Below, one piece after another: positions 18,836 through 26,291 of a DNA stretch of 64,000 nucleotides. The notes below the pieces were generated by a model, which was not told where the DNA came from, did not search any database, and was given only the letters and a program-made list of their open reading frames with translations. This DNA comes from Numidum massiliense (GTDB lineage: Bacteria > Bacillota > Bacilli > Thermoactinomycetales > Novibacillaceae), in contig NZ_CTDZ01000009.1 of the NCBI RefSeq assembly GCF_001375555.1, positions 1 to 64,000 on the forward strand, in the 5' to 3' direction. The stretch's first letter is position 1; every line of letters starts with the position of its first letter. The position numbers and the translations under genes were made by a program.

Positions 18836-19240
18836 GTGGAAAATGAACTATCACTCATCGTTCGTTCGACCGATCTCGATCAGTTAGGGCATGTGAACAA
18901 CGCCAAATACGTAGAGTACTTAGAATGGGGGAGGTTGGACTGGTACGAGCAGTGTGGCCTGTCGTGGGATGAATACCTCGAGCGGCAAGTTGGGACGGTC
19001 GTTGTCCGGCTCGCGGTCAATTATCGGCGGGAAGCGCGTAAAGGTGACCGCCTCACCGTCGTGACGCGGCCGCTTACGCGCGGCAAGACAAGTTTTGTGT
19101 TACAGCAAAACATTTATAACCCCGCGGGGGACGTTGTCGTCGAGGCAGAGGTGACAAGTGTCTGTTTTGATTTAGCGAAGCGGGTCAGTTTGCCGATCCT
19201 ACCGGAACTGGCTATACATTTTGCGGAGGTAGGCGCATAG
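18836..19240 (+). CDS. Hotdog-fold acyl-CoA thioesterase
   Basis: A 134-residue single-hotdog protein of the 4-hydroxybenzoyl-CoA thioesterase type. The motif RSTDLDQLGHVNNAKYVEYLEW near residues 10-31 carries the catalytic Asp and the conserved HVNNA. The substrate is a thioester such as an acyl-CoA, not further defined. GTG 18836 follows a GGAGGGA site. Probably cotranscribed with rnz. Confidence 0.85.
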   Translation: MENELSLIVRSTDLDQLGHVNNAKYVEYLEWGRLDWYEQCGLSWDEYLERQVGTVVVRLAVNYRREARKGDRLTVVTRPLTRGKTSFVLQQNIYNPAGDVVVEAEVTSVCFDLAKRVSLPILPELAIHFAEVGA

Positions 19241-19362
19241 CATAGAGCCATATAGATCGCAATTGTACTAGGCGTTGCACGGAGCTGTTGCAGGAATTGT
19301 GCGTCAGACGTCGTATATATAGACATATCGTGTGATGCGGGGGAGAATAAGGGGGACTGCCT

Positions 19363-20508
19363 GTGCAGAAGCTGTTGTTATCGTTATCGTTGTTAGTAGT
19401 GGGCGCACTCTTGGCGATGACCGGCTGTGGGGTACTCGGACAGGCTATCGACGAGGAGGTGAACGGCTCGAAGGAGCCAGCGGCCGGTGAGAAACTCACT
19501 GCCGCTATGCGCACGCCAGGTAATGCTATCAAACGATCAACAGAAATCCCGTTAAAATATGGAGAAGGGGTATACGATCTTAAAGTGCTCGTGCCCCACT
19601 TGTCGCGGAAAAACCGTTACGCAGAAGCAGCAGAACTCTTCGTGGAAAATTTTTATTACGGCCAGAAAAAGATCGCATTTTTCCGCCCTTATTACGAGCA
19701 AAAGTTTCATCTATACGAACCGGCGACGAACGGTACGTTCACGGGAGAGAAGGCTCGGGTGAGTGGGTCACTCGAACTTTCCGTGCCGGAAAACCGCGCA
19801 GTGGAGCAGTTAGTCGTCACGACTCGCAAAGCGGACAAAGACAATCTAGAGGCAAGTTATCTCATCCCAGTGAAAAATGGCACCTTTGACGGCGAATATT
19901 GGTTGCGCTTCGGTCCGGGAGAGTACGACGTGACGCTCAGCGTCCCGCTCAATCCCGACACTAAAAAGGAGTATTTCGAATTCGCCAGTGTGGCGCGGTT
20001 TACTGTTTTCAGTAGTGCCAGGGACAGGCGGCACTTAATGCCCTCGCGCGGTATACAATCGACGGCGCCGCCGATTGACAAGCTGGCGCGCGATTTGACG
20101 AAAGGTAAGAAGGGTGCCCGTGCAAAGGCAAAGGCGATTTACGAGTATGTCGCAAAAACAGTGGCGTACGATGTCAAAAAATTGGAAGACGACTCGTTCT
20201 CCTTGGACGACAGCGCTTTAAAAACGCTGCGTCGTAAAAGTGGCGTTTGTCAAGATTACGCGTTTTTGACGGTGGCGTTGCTGCGTGCCGCAAATGTCGA
20301 AGCACGTTATGTCGGGGGCGTCGCAGACGGCGAACGGCATGCGTGGGTGGAGGCAAAAGTAGACGGAAATTGGCTGACGATGGATCCGACGTGGGGCGCG
20401 GGCTACGTGCAAGAAGGGGCGTTTGTCCGCCAGTATAGTGACGATTACTTCGATCCCGATCCGGCTCAGTTTAAACGTACGCACAAGCGAGAAGAAGCGC
20501 TCTATTGA
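19363..20508 (+). CDS. Transglutaminase-like lipoprotein
   Basis: 381 residues. The N-terminus is a lipoprotein signal with lipobox LAMTGC, placing the mature protein on the outer face of the membrane. The C-terminal third is a transglutaminase core with a complete triad: Cys in GVCQDYA, His in ERHAWVEA, Asp in TMDPTWG. The middle, residues 60-220, is beta-rich and unassigned. Related proteins act as cysteine proteases or crosslinkers at the cell surface. GTG 19363 follows AAGGGGGA. A terminator follows directly. Confidence 0.85.
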   Translation: MQKLLLSLSLLVVGALLAMTGCGVLGQAIDEEVNGSKEPAAGEKLTAAMRTPGNAIKRSTEIPLKYGEGVYDLKVLVPHLSRKNRYAEAAELFVENFYYGQKKIAFFRPYYEQKFHLYEPATNGTFTGEKARVSGSLELSVPENRAVEQLVVTTRKADKDNLEASYLIPVKNGTFDGEYWLRFGPGEYDVTLSVPLNPDTKKEYFEFASVARFTVFSSARDRRHLMPSRGIQSTAPPIDKLARDLTKGKKGARAKAKAIYEYVAKTVAYDVKKLEDDSFSLDDSALKTLRRKSGVCQDYAFLTVALLRAANVEARYVGGVADGERHAWVEAKVDGNWLTMDPTWGAGYVQEGAFVRQYSDDYFDPDPAQFKRTHKREEALY

Positions 20509-20509
20509 G

Positions 20510-20536
20510 ACAGCCATCAGACGATGGCTGTTTTTG
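20510..20536. terminator. Terminator between convergent genes
   Basis: ACAGCCATC at 20510-20518 pairs with GATGGCTGT at 20523-20531, loop AGAC, followed by five T. It can serve both the transglutaminase-like gene and the convergent RNA phosphodiesterase gene. Confidence 0.85.
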
Positions 20537-21214
20537 TTACGTTGCGCGAAGTGGACGATGAGCGACAGTTTCATACAGCGGTAGTTGCCCGGGCTGTGTG
20601 CGGAAGAGCGCGATATGACTGACGCGCCAGGTGACGGGCCCTTGCAGTGCGGATTGTTCCCGTTTCGTCGTTTGTTGCTGTCGTGTCATTCGTTCCCGCT
20701 GCATGATTCGTTCCTGTTGCGTAGGTTCCTGCCGGGGCGTGGTGGGGAACGGATGTAGCGGCGTCAGTCGTTCGAGTGAGAAGTCACGACGCCTGTATTG
20801 CCGCGCGATCGTAATGTGCGGGCGGTACGGGCGCTCCTCTCCGGCAAAGCCGAGCGGCGTTAAAGCCGTGACGACAGCCGCCTGCAGACGTTTTAACGCA
20901 CTTGTGTCACCCGCGACGCCCGCCCACAAAATTCGCGGCTGTTCACGCTTCCCAAACGTTCCTAAGTGCGACGTCAACTGCAATGAAAAAGGCGACACTT
21001 GGTCCGCCGCAATGCGGAGCTTCTCCGCGATCGCCTCTGTTTGCGACGGCGCGCAGTCGCCGAGGAAGTGCAGCGTGATATGGTAATCGTCTCTGTGTAC
21101 CCACTTGCGAAATGGCAGCCGTTCGCACTCGGTACGCGTCCATCTGTATAGTACAGCGCGTACGTCTTGCGAGAGCGGCAGCGCAACGAATAAACGTGAC
21201 GGTCGGTCGTGCAC
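20537..21214 (-). CDS. thpR: RNA 2',3'-cyclic phosphodiesterase (2H family) with a low-complexity insertion
   Basis: 2H phosphoesterase of the LigT/ThpR type, which opens 2',3'-cyclic phosphates. Both catalytic HxTx motifs are present, HITLHFLG near residue 45 and HITIARQ near residue 130. The family is usually about 180 residues. This protein has 225 because a Gln/Arg/Thr-rich stretch of some 40 residues is inserted before the last strand (WRVSHIALFRTQ). GTG 21214 is preferred, as AAGGAAG is nine bases upstream; GTG 21223 abuts the site. Confidence 0.85.
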   Translation of the reverse strand: MHDRPSRLFVALPLSQDVRAVLYRWTRTECERLPFRKWVHRDDYHITLHFLGDCAPSQTEAIAEKLRIAADQVSPFSLQLTSHLGTFGKREQPRILWAGVAGDTSALKRLQAAVVTALTPLGFAGEERPYRPHITIARQYRRRDFSLERLTPLHPFPTTPRQEPTQQERIMQRERMTRQQQTTKREQSALQGPVTWRVSHIALFRTQPGQLPLYETVAHRPLRAT

Positions 21215-21362
21215 GCGTATCACCTTCCTTCGTCGTTTTTGGGCTCGAAAAATATACTATACGATGCGACGACGCGGTGCAAACGAAAAATGTCGACACT
21301 TTTTTTGTGCTGCGCGACACTTTTCTTTGCATAACTGCGTATTGCTATAACAGGTGGTCATC

Positions 21363-21914
21363 ATGGTTTGGGGAATCTTGTATCACGCAGTTGTCGTCGT
21401 TCTCGTCGCCCTGTTTACTTTGTCGGCACTATTAAAATTGGCTGCGCCGCGGGAATTTATTAAGCTTGTGCAAGCGTATGACGTTCTGCCGCGGCGAATG
21501 GCTACTGTTTACGGGGCGGTTCTGCCGTTTGCCGAAGCGACCGGAGCCGTGTTACTCGTGAACGAAAAAACGTCTCTTAGCGGCGCGATGTTGTTATGTG
21601 TGTTGCTGCTCGGCTTCGGCTATGCTGTTTACACCGTCGTAAAAACGGGACGACACGTTCAGTGTGCGTGTTATGGCCGTTTTTTCGAGGTGGAAGCCGA
21701 CCGTTTTACGTTGTGGAAAACGGTGCTGCTGATCGTTTTTGCGCTTTTGACGGCCGCTTTCCGGGACCGCTTATGGGTTGGGTTTTCGGGTCCGGCCGTG
21801 CTCTTCGGATTGTATATGACCACGTTAATCTTGCTGGCACAAAAGGTATGGATCAGTTACCGCAAGGCGTGGCGCGTGTTAACGGAAACGGAGCGACCGG
21901 GGGAGTCGGGATGA
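21363..21914 (+). CDS. MauE/DoxX-like membrane redox protein
   Basis: Four-helix membrane protein of 183 residues resembling MauE, which in methylamine utilisation operons helps mature the disulfide-rich light chain. ATG 21363 follows AGGTGG. The opening FTLSALLKLAAPREFIKLVQAYDVLP is typical. A QCACYG motif (Cys101, Cys103) faces the membrane edge and may be redox active. Its stop overlaps the start of the thioredoxin-like gene by four bases. It is the first gene of a tight cluster with a MauA-like protein, so it is probably a maturation factor for that protein. Confidence 0.8.
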   Translation: MVWGILYHAVVVVLVALFTLSALLKLAAPREFIKLVQAYDVLPRRMATVYGAVLPFAEATGAVLLVNEKTSLSGAMLLCVLLLGFGYAVYTVVKTGRHVQCACYGRFFEVEADRFTLWKTVLLIVFALLTAAFRDRLWVGFSGPAVLFGLYMTTLILLAQKVWISYRKAWRVLTETERPGESG

Positions 21915-22468
21915 ATCAACTGCTTATCCTTTCTAACGTGATGCTTTGGCTACTGAACATCTTTTTGTTGTTTGCGGTCTTTCTCATCTTTCGGCAGTTT
22001 GGCGCTGTCTATTTGCACTCGGCGGAGGCGATCGCCCGGGACGGCATCCGACTTGGCGCAGCGATGCCACCGTTTTGTGGGGTGCGATACGAGGAGGGTA
22101 CAGTGCTTACGCGCGAGGAGTTGCACGGGGTGCCGGTGCTCATGGCGTTCGTATCGCCGACGTGCCCGGCATGTCGGCAATTGCTGGACGATTGGAACGA
22201 CGTGTACGGGAAGCACTGTGCCCACATCCGCTTCGTCCTCGTCGCACTCGGGGACGAAGGGCAAGTGACACAGCTTGTCGGCGGCAAACAGCTGCACGGG
22301 GACGTCGTCATGGACAACGAGGGAACGATCATGACCGATTTTAAAGTGAGGGTCACCCCTTTTGCTTTTGTACTCGATCGGACAGGGGTCGTCAGAGGCA
22401 AAGGGCTGTGCAACGGCGAGCAGCATCTGGAGGGGTTACTCGTAAAACTGGGGCGATACTTGGGGTGA
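21911..22468 (+). CDS. MauD/TlpA-like membrane-anchored thioredoxin
   Basis: 185 residues. One N-terminal membrane segment (residues 7-27) is followed by a thioredoxin-fold domain outside the membrane with active site SPTCPACRQ (Cys85, Cys88). The cis-Pro region is KVRVTPFAFVLD. MauD proteins have this layout and introduce or shuffle disulfides in MADH light chain. The CPAC motif fits a TlpA-type reductase or isomerase. It is translationally coupled to the MauE-like gene and four bases from the next start. Confidence 0.82.
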   Translation: MNQLLILSNVMLWLLNIFLLFAVFLIFRQFGAVYLHSAEAIARDGIRLGAAMPPFCGVRYEEGTVLTREELHGVPVLMAFVSPTCPACRQLLDDWNDVYGKHCAHIRFVLVALGDEGQVTQLVGGKQLHGDVVMDNEGTIMTDFKVRVTPFAFVLDRTGVVRGKGLCNGEQHLEGLLVKLGRYLG

Positions 22469-22472
22469 TACA

Positions 22473-22877
22473 ATGAGACGGATGAGACGCTTGTTCGAAG
22501 GAATGGCACGAGGATCGGAAGGCATCCCCCGCTTAAGGCAGCGGTTCGATCACTCGTTTCGCCGCTTTATGGATTTCGCGACACGGCCGATCAACGTATT
22601 TCGAGCAAGTGAGACGTGGTGTGAAGAGTCGTGGCTCAGTCCGCAATGTGTACCGCCTAACGGAAGGTTTTGCGACGGCTGTCCGCCCGACGGCCGTGCG
22701 AAATGTCCTCAAGGGTACCGCGTCTCTCACGCTTGGAATTACGTGCAAACGGGTTGTTGGTGTATCGCCGCGCACGGTGCGCCGCGCACAGCGGTATGTT
22801 GCGATTGCACACCGTACAGTCCGTGGCAACGATCGGCTCACGACTGTGGCTGTCGACATGAGATCGCGGAATGGTAG
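22473..22877 (+). CDS. Twelve-cysteine protein resembling methylamine dehydrogenase light chain
   Basis: 134 residues. The first 45 are basic and amphipathic with no clear signal peptide. Residues 49-134 hold 12 Cys at 50, 59, 67, 70, 78, 95, 97, 109, 110, 112, 125 and 127. MADH light chain (MauA) also has 12 Cys in six disulfides, with matching features: C-x-x-x-W, a CDGC-type pair, CPQGY against CPPGT, a Trp (Trp88) between the fifth and sixth Cys, and a CC pair. MauA makes its TTQ cofactor from two Trp. The first has a counterpart here, but the second, next to a Cys in MauA, does not align clearly. The MauE- and MauD-like genes just upstream support the relation. No heavy chain gene is near. 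Function unproven. Confidence 0.65.
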   Translation: MRRMRRLFEGMARGSEGIPRLRQRFDHSFRRFMDFATRPINVFRASETWCEESWLSPQCVPPNGRFCDGCPPDGRAKCPQGYRVSHAWNYVQTGCWCIAAHGAPRTAVCCDCTPYSPWQRSAHDCGCRHEIAEW

Positions 22878-22922
22878 CGTGTCACTATAGCTTGGATTAG
22901 GCAGGGACGGAGGCAACCGGAG

Positions 22923-22994
22923 ATGGATGTGGATGGGCTGATGATTGTCGTGTTGGCAGTCGTAGCGGGGCTCACTAAATTTTGTACGGCGTGA
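22923..22994 (+). CDS. Tiny hydrophobic peptide, possible gene
   Basis: ATG 22923 is preceded by GGAGG at 22908-22912 and encodes 23 residues: a short polar start, a hydrophobic stretch LMIVVLAVVAGL and a KFCTA tail with one Cys. It ends three bases before the next start codon. Its position inside a tight operon favours a real membrane peptide. The shortness leaves chance possible. Confidence 0.4.
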   Translation: MDVDGLMIVVLAVVAGLTKFCTA

Positions 22995-22997
22995 GGG

Positions 22998-23606
22998 ATG
23001 AATGTGACCTTAGCGGTCACACCTTCCGGTACGGAGGGGAAGCGAAAGCAGCGCGTGATTGACGCGGTCGTATTTTTATGGGCGTGTGCGGTAAGCGGCG
23101 GCCTCGCTGGTTGGCTTTGCGCGACCCTCGTGTATGCAGTCGCCGCTTGGTGGCCGTTTGCGGTAAAAGTATGCGTCTTAGGGGGAGTGGCAGTCGTTTT
23201 CGCACTGCGCGAGTGGGGCTTTTTGCCACTCCGCGTCCCGCAAAGGCATTGGCAAATTCCGGTGGCGTGGGTCGGGCGGGGCTCGTGGACGGATATGGTT
23301 GTCTGGGGGGCGATCTTAGGGGCTGGTGTTTTTACGTACGTCCCCTTTGTGACGTTTTATGTCGCCTATTTGTACGTCGGCTTTTTTGCGACACCTTCTG
23401 CCGGCGTGTGGGCGGGGATCGTCTACGGTGTAAGCCGAGCGCTACCGACGGTCGCCCTGGCCGTCACGGCACGAGCGAGCGGAGTGGGGGAGAGCGAGAT
23501 ACTGGTGAAGCAGCGTAAATGGCATAAGTTGTCCCGGACAGTAAACGCGCTGGCGTTAACTGCTTTACCGTGTGTTTTATTGTGGCTCTTACTTTTTTCC
23601 GAGTGA
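22998..23606 (+). CDS. Polytopic membrane protein of the Mau-like cluster
   Basis: 202 residues with about five or six hydrophobic segments. The second half contains TYVPFVTFYVAYLYVGFF and GIVYGVSRALPTVALAV. These recall the membrane unit of CcdA/DsbD/MauF proteins that carry electrons across the membrane, but a paired Cys motif is not evident. The identity is therefore open. It is the last gene of the cluster and is followed directly by a terminator. If it belongs to the MauF group, it would complete the MauDEF-like maturation set. Confidence 0.55.
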   Translation: MNVTLAVTPSGTEGKRKQRVIDAVVFLWACAVSGGLAGWLCATLVYAVAAWWPFAVKVCVLGGVAVVFALREWGFLPLRVPQRHWQIPVAWVGRGSWTDMVVWGAILGAGVFTYVPFVTFYVAYLYVGFFATPSAGVWAGIVYGVSRALPTVALAVTARASGVGESEILVKQRKWHKLSRTVNALALTALPCVLLWLLLFSE

Positions 23607-23634
23607 ACACAGCGAGTGTTCGCTTTTTTTTTTT
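23605..23634 (+). terminator. Terminator of the Mau-like cluster
   Basis: GAACAC at 23605-23610 pairs with GTGTTC at 23616-23621 and is followed by GC and eleven T. A 12-base palindrome, TATCTTAAGATA, follows at 23639-23650. Confidence 0.8.
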
Positions 23635-23729
23635 AGGATATCTTAAGATAACTTGAACCTATGTTTAGCGTTGGACGTTTATTATAATGATAGGAGATAA
23701 CGATCATGTAAGTGTGAGAGGAGCCGTCG

Positions 23730-24563
23730 ATGGAACCAGCAAAAAAGCTATCAGCTGAATCAGAACAACATCCGAACGAACACAAACAATGCAAAGAATT
23801 TTCAGCTAATATTGCAGCGAAACGAGGGCGAGCGGCTTCCCGCAAAAAGCGAAACAAGACGACGGTCGTCGTGCTGTGCATCCTTTTAGTCGGACTAGCC
23901 GTATACGCTTATTTTGCGCTCGATTGGCGCCCCTTGTTGGGAAAAGTGTGGGAACTGTTCACTTCGCCGCAAAAATTTCGCGAGTTTATACTCGGCTTCG
24001 GATCGTGGATGCCATTCGCGTATTTTATGGCACAAGTGTTCCAAGTGTTAATTGCGCCCATACCCGGCGTCGTCGTCGGTGCGGTCGGCGGCATATTGTT
24101 TGGCGTGTGGGGCGGCATCGCACTCAGTTTAGCCGGGGCAGTTGCCGGCTCCTTGCTCGTGTTTTACATTGGACGGCGCTGGGGTCGTCCCGTCGTCGTT
24201 AAAATTGTCGGGGAAGAAGTATTTAACAAGTATATCGGCGTCCTCGACGAAAAAGGGATCGTGTTGTTCATTATTTTCATTTTGCCGTTTTTGCCCGACG
24301 ATGCCGTTTGTGCGTTAGCGGGATTGTCAAAAGTGTCGTACCGGCGCTTTTTCGCTTTAGTGACGATTGGCCGCATCCCGAGTGTCGTGACGACGGTTGT
24401 GGCCGCTGAAGGCATGGTGAGCAACTTCGGCCTGTTTTGGATCGTTTTGGGCGTTTTTTTACTCGTTTCCCTCGTCGTCGGCTATGTGTACAAAGACCGC
24501 TTGGAGGAGTGGATTTTGCGCCTTGCCGGAAAGAATAAGGAGGGTAAGGAAAAGGATCAATAG
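23730..24563 (+). CDS. TVP38/TMEM64 family membrane protein
   Basis: 277 residues. A charged N-terminal tail of about 40 residues precedes a single segment and the VTT/SNARE-associated core. The core has APIPGVVVGAVGGILFGVWGGIALSLAGAVAGSLLVFYIGRRWGR (split motif G-x-x-x-G around residue 125) and LPFLPDDAVCALAGLS. These proteins are related to DedA, and some family members act in lipid scrambling or transport. Substrate unknown. ATG 23730 follows AGAGGAG. Monocistronic by position. Confidence 0.88.
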   Translation: MEPAKKLSAESEQHPNEHKQCKEFSANIAAKRGRAASRKKRNKTTVVVLCILLVGLAVYAYFALDWRPLLGKVWELFTSPQKFREFILGFGSWMPFAYFMAQVFQVLIAPIPGVVVGAVGGILFGVWGGIALSLAGAVAGSLLVFYIGRRWGRPVVVKIVGEEVFNKYIGVLDEKGIVLFIIFILPFLPDDAVCALAGLSKVSYRRFFALVTIGRIPSVVTTVVAAEGMVSNFGLFWIVLGVFLLVSLVVGYVYKDRLEEWILRLAGKNKEGKEKDQ

Positions 24564-24640
24564 ACGTTTTTTGCTCGCGATTCCTGTAGATGGTATACTT
24601 TTCAGTGAGGGACGACAACGGGTGAGGGGAGGTTGTACGT

Positions 24641-24841
24641 GTGTCCAGAGCGACGATTAAAATTCGCGATAACGGTTCGCTGTTAGTGGCAGGCGATGTC
24701 GAGCTAGTCGATGCGGAAGGCAACCGCTTTGAAACGAAAGAAAAGTTTTCCTTGTGCCGTTGCGGTCAATCGGAAAACAAACCATTTTGCGACGGTACCC
24801 ACAAAAAAATTGCCTTTACCGATGCGACGCGGGCGAAGTAA
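24641..24841 (+). CDS. CDGSH iron-sulfur domain protein
   Basis: 66 residues with the [2Fe-2S] binding signature C-x-C-x2-S-x3-P-x-C-D-G-x-H seen as CRCGQSENKPFCDGTH. The protein is a single minimal CDGSH unit with a short beta-strand N-terminus and is soluble. Such proteins bind a labile cluster with three Cys and one His and are thought to act in redox or iron handling. GTG 24641 follows GAGGGGAGG. Its terminator is shared with the convergent hsp20 gene. Confidence 0.9.
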   Translation: MSRATIKIRDNGSLLVAGDVELVDAEGNRFETKEKFSLCRCGQSENKPFCDGTHKKIAFTDATRAK

Positions 24842-24852
24842 AGCAAAAAAAG

Positions 24853-24899
24853 AATCGCCACCCCTAAAAGATCGTTCAGTTCTGGGGAGGCGATTTTAT
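24853..24899. terminator. Terminator between CDGSH and hsp20 genes
   Basis: AATCGCCACCCC at 24853-24864 pairs fully except one A-A mismatch with GGGGAGGCGATT at 24884-24895, and T-rich sequence follows. Confidence 0.85.
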
Positions 24900-24914
24900 C
24901 TTCTTTTTTGTTTG

Positions 24915-25553
24915 TTAATGAAAATCGACGTCGATGCGTTTTCCTTTCGGCGCTTCTATTTTTGGCATGCGGATTTCTAAAATACCGTTATTGTAAGAGG
25001 CAGACGCCTTTGATTCGTCGACTTCCGTCGGCAAAGAAATGACGCGGTGGAACTGGCCAATATACCGTTCGCTGTGGTAATAGTTAGCTTCAGTTTCTGA
25101 CAGCCCTTCGTGTCGTGTTGATTGCCTTTGGTCGTCAGCTCCTAGTTTAGGCTCGAAGCGTTCCCCGCGAGAAGGCGTTGCTGTTCCTTCTTGATGATGA
25201 TGCGTCGATGGCGTCTCCCGTTGCTGTGGGGGTGGCGTTATGCCAGCTGTGTGCGTTAGTTCCTCCTGTCGCTTCCCAGCCAGACCTTGCGGGCTGTGGT
25301 GTGACTGGCGGCGAATTTCACCGCTCAGCATCACTTGGTTCGCATGGACGTCGATGCGTAGATCGTCTTTTTGCGTCAACCCGGGTATTTCTGCTTCGAC
25401 GACGACTTCGGTAGGCGTTTCTGACACATCAATGCGCGGACCGAAGCTAAACGTTTGTTGAGCCCAGCTCGGGAAATTTTGGTTCATCCAACGGTTCATC
25501 TCGTTGCGAAACGCATCGAGTTGCCGAAACGGTTCAAATGGGATTAACGGCAT
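24915..25553 (-). CDS. Hsp20/alpha-crystallin small heat-shock protein with a large insertion
   Basis: ATP-independent chaperone of unfolded proteins, 212 residues where about 145-150 is usual. N-terminal arm: PLIPFEPFRQLDAFRNEMNRWM. The alpha-crystallin domain starts at GPRIDVSETPTEVVVEAEIPG. After LSGEIRRQ it is broken by some 60 residues rich in His, Gln, Pro, Thr and Glu, then resumes with YYHSERYIGQFHRVISLP. The conserved GILEIRMPK end motif is present. The insertion falls in the loop region used for dimerisation in bacterial Hsp20. No CIRCE element was seen upstream. Confidence 0.92.
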   Translation of the reverse strand: MPLIPFEPFRQLDAFRNEMNRWMNQNFPSWAQQTFSFGPRIDVSETPTEVVVEAEIPGLTQKDDLRIDVHANQVMLSGEIRRQSHHSPQGLAGKRQEELTHTAGITPPPQQRETPSTHHHQEGTATPSRGERFEPKLGADDQRQSTRHEGLSETEANYYHSERYIGQFHRVISLPTEVDESKASASYNNGILEIRMPKIEAPKGKRIDVDFH

Positions 25554-25779
25554 TAGCGGATACTCCTTTCGATTCTAATTTTTCGTCGATCACTGTGCGC
25601 GAAGGCTTGTTACCGACCCTCAAGTATTAGTTTGCACGAGTGTCGACCGATTCATGTATCGGAATCCCTTTTTGCGTTACGGGCAATTTTCTTTGTAATT
25701 GTGTGTGTGACGGGAACCATTTATCGTATAGGAAAGTCGCACAATAGCACGCGTATAGGGCGTGACTCGTGTGTGACAA

Positions 25780-25809
25780 TTGGATATTTTTTATACTGCA
25801 TGTTATACT
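25780..25809 (+). promoter_or_regulatory. Putative trxA promoter
   Basis: TTGGAT at 25780-25785, 18-base spacer, TATACT at 25804-25809 with TG one base before the -10. It is about 50 bases upstream of the trxA start. Confidence 0.6.
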
Positions 25810-25860
25810 GGCATAGACTCTATTTTATATCTACCAGCTAGTAAGAAGGAGGAACTATAC

Positions 25861-26178
25861 ATGGCGATCGTAAATGTCAGCGATCAAACGTTTTCCGACG
25901 AAGTCGAAGGCACGGGCACAGTATTAGTCGATTTTTGGGCACCTTGGTGCGGGCCGTGTAAAATGATCGCTCCCGTTTTAGAAGATGTGGATAGCGAGAT
26001 CGGCGATAAAGTGAAGATCGCAAAAGTTAACGTAGACGAGAACCCGGACACAGCGGGTCGCTTTGGCATTATGAGTATTCCGACGCTGATGGTTTTTAAG
26101 GACGGGCAAGTCGTCGATAAACTGGTTGGTTTTCAAACGAAAGAACAACTGCTTCATGTATTGAATAAGAATAAGTAA
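25861..26178 (+). CDS. trxA: Thioredoxin
   Basis: 105-residue cytoplasmic disulfide reductase, reduced by thioredoxin reductase and donating electrons to many targets. The active site is WCGPC with Cys30 and Cys33, the buried Asp is in VLVDFWAPW and the cis-Pro is in IMSIPTLMVF. ATG 25861 follows AGGAGG. It is flanked by its own promoter and terminator. Confidence 0.96.
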   Translation: MAIVNVSDQTFSDEVEGTGTVLVDFWAPWCGPCKMIAPVLEDVDSEIGDKVKIAKVNVDENPDTAGRFGIMSIPTLMVFKDGQVVDKLVGFQTKEQLLHVLNKNK

Positions 26179-26227
26179 CGTTAACGTATGGTAAAACGCA
26201 TGCGAACGTTGTCTTTTTTCAACTGCA

Positions 26228-26267
26228 CAAGACGCCCTGTCACGGCTAAGTGACTGAGGGCGTCTTG
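26228..26267. terminator. Strong hairpin terminator between trxA and convergent gene
   Basis: CAAGACGCCCT at 26228-26238 pairs perfectly with AGGGCGTCTTG at 26257-26267. An inner GTCAC/GTGAC stem extends it. Confidence 0.8.
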
Positions 26268-26291
26268 TTGTTGTCGTGCGCGTTGTACGTG

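Noticed and set aside
23639-23700. Fur box before the TVP38 gene
   Set aside because: TATCTTAAGATA and nearby GATAAT words look suggestive, but no 19-bp Fur-like dyad can be built.
25554-25860. CIRCE heat-shock operator upstream of hsp20
   Set aside because: No TTAGCACTC-N9-GAGTGCTAA dyad or close variant on either strand.
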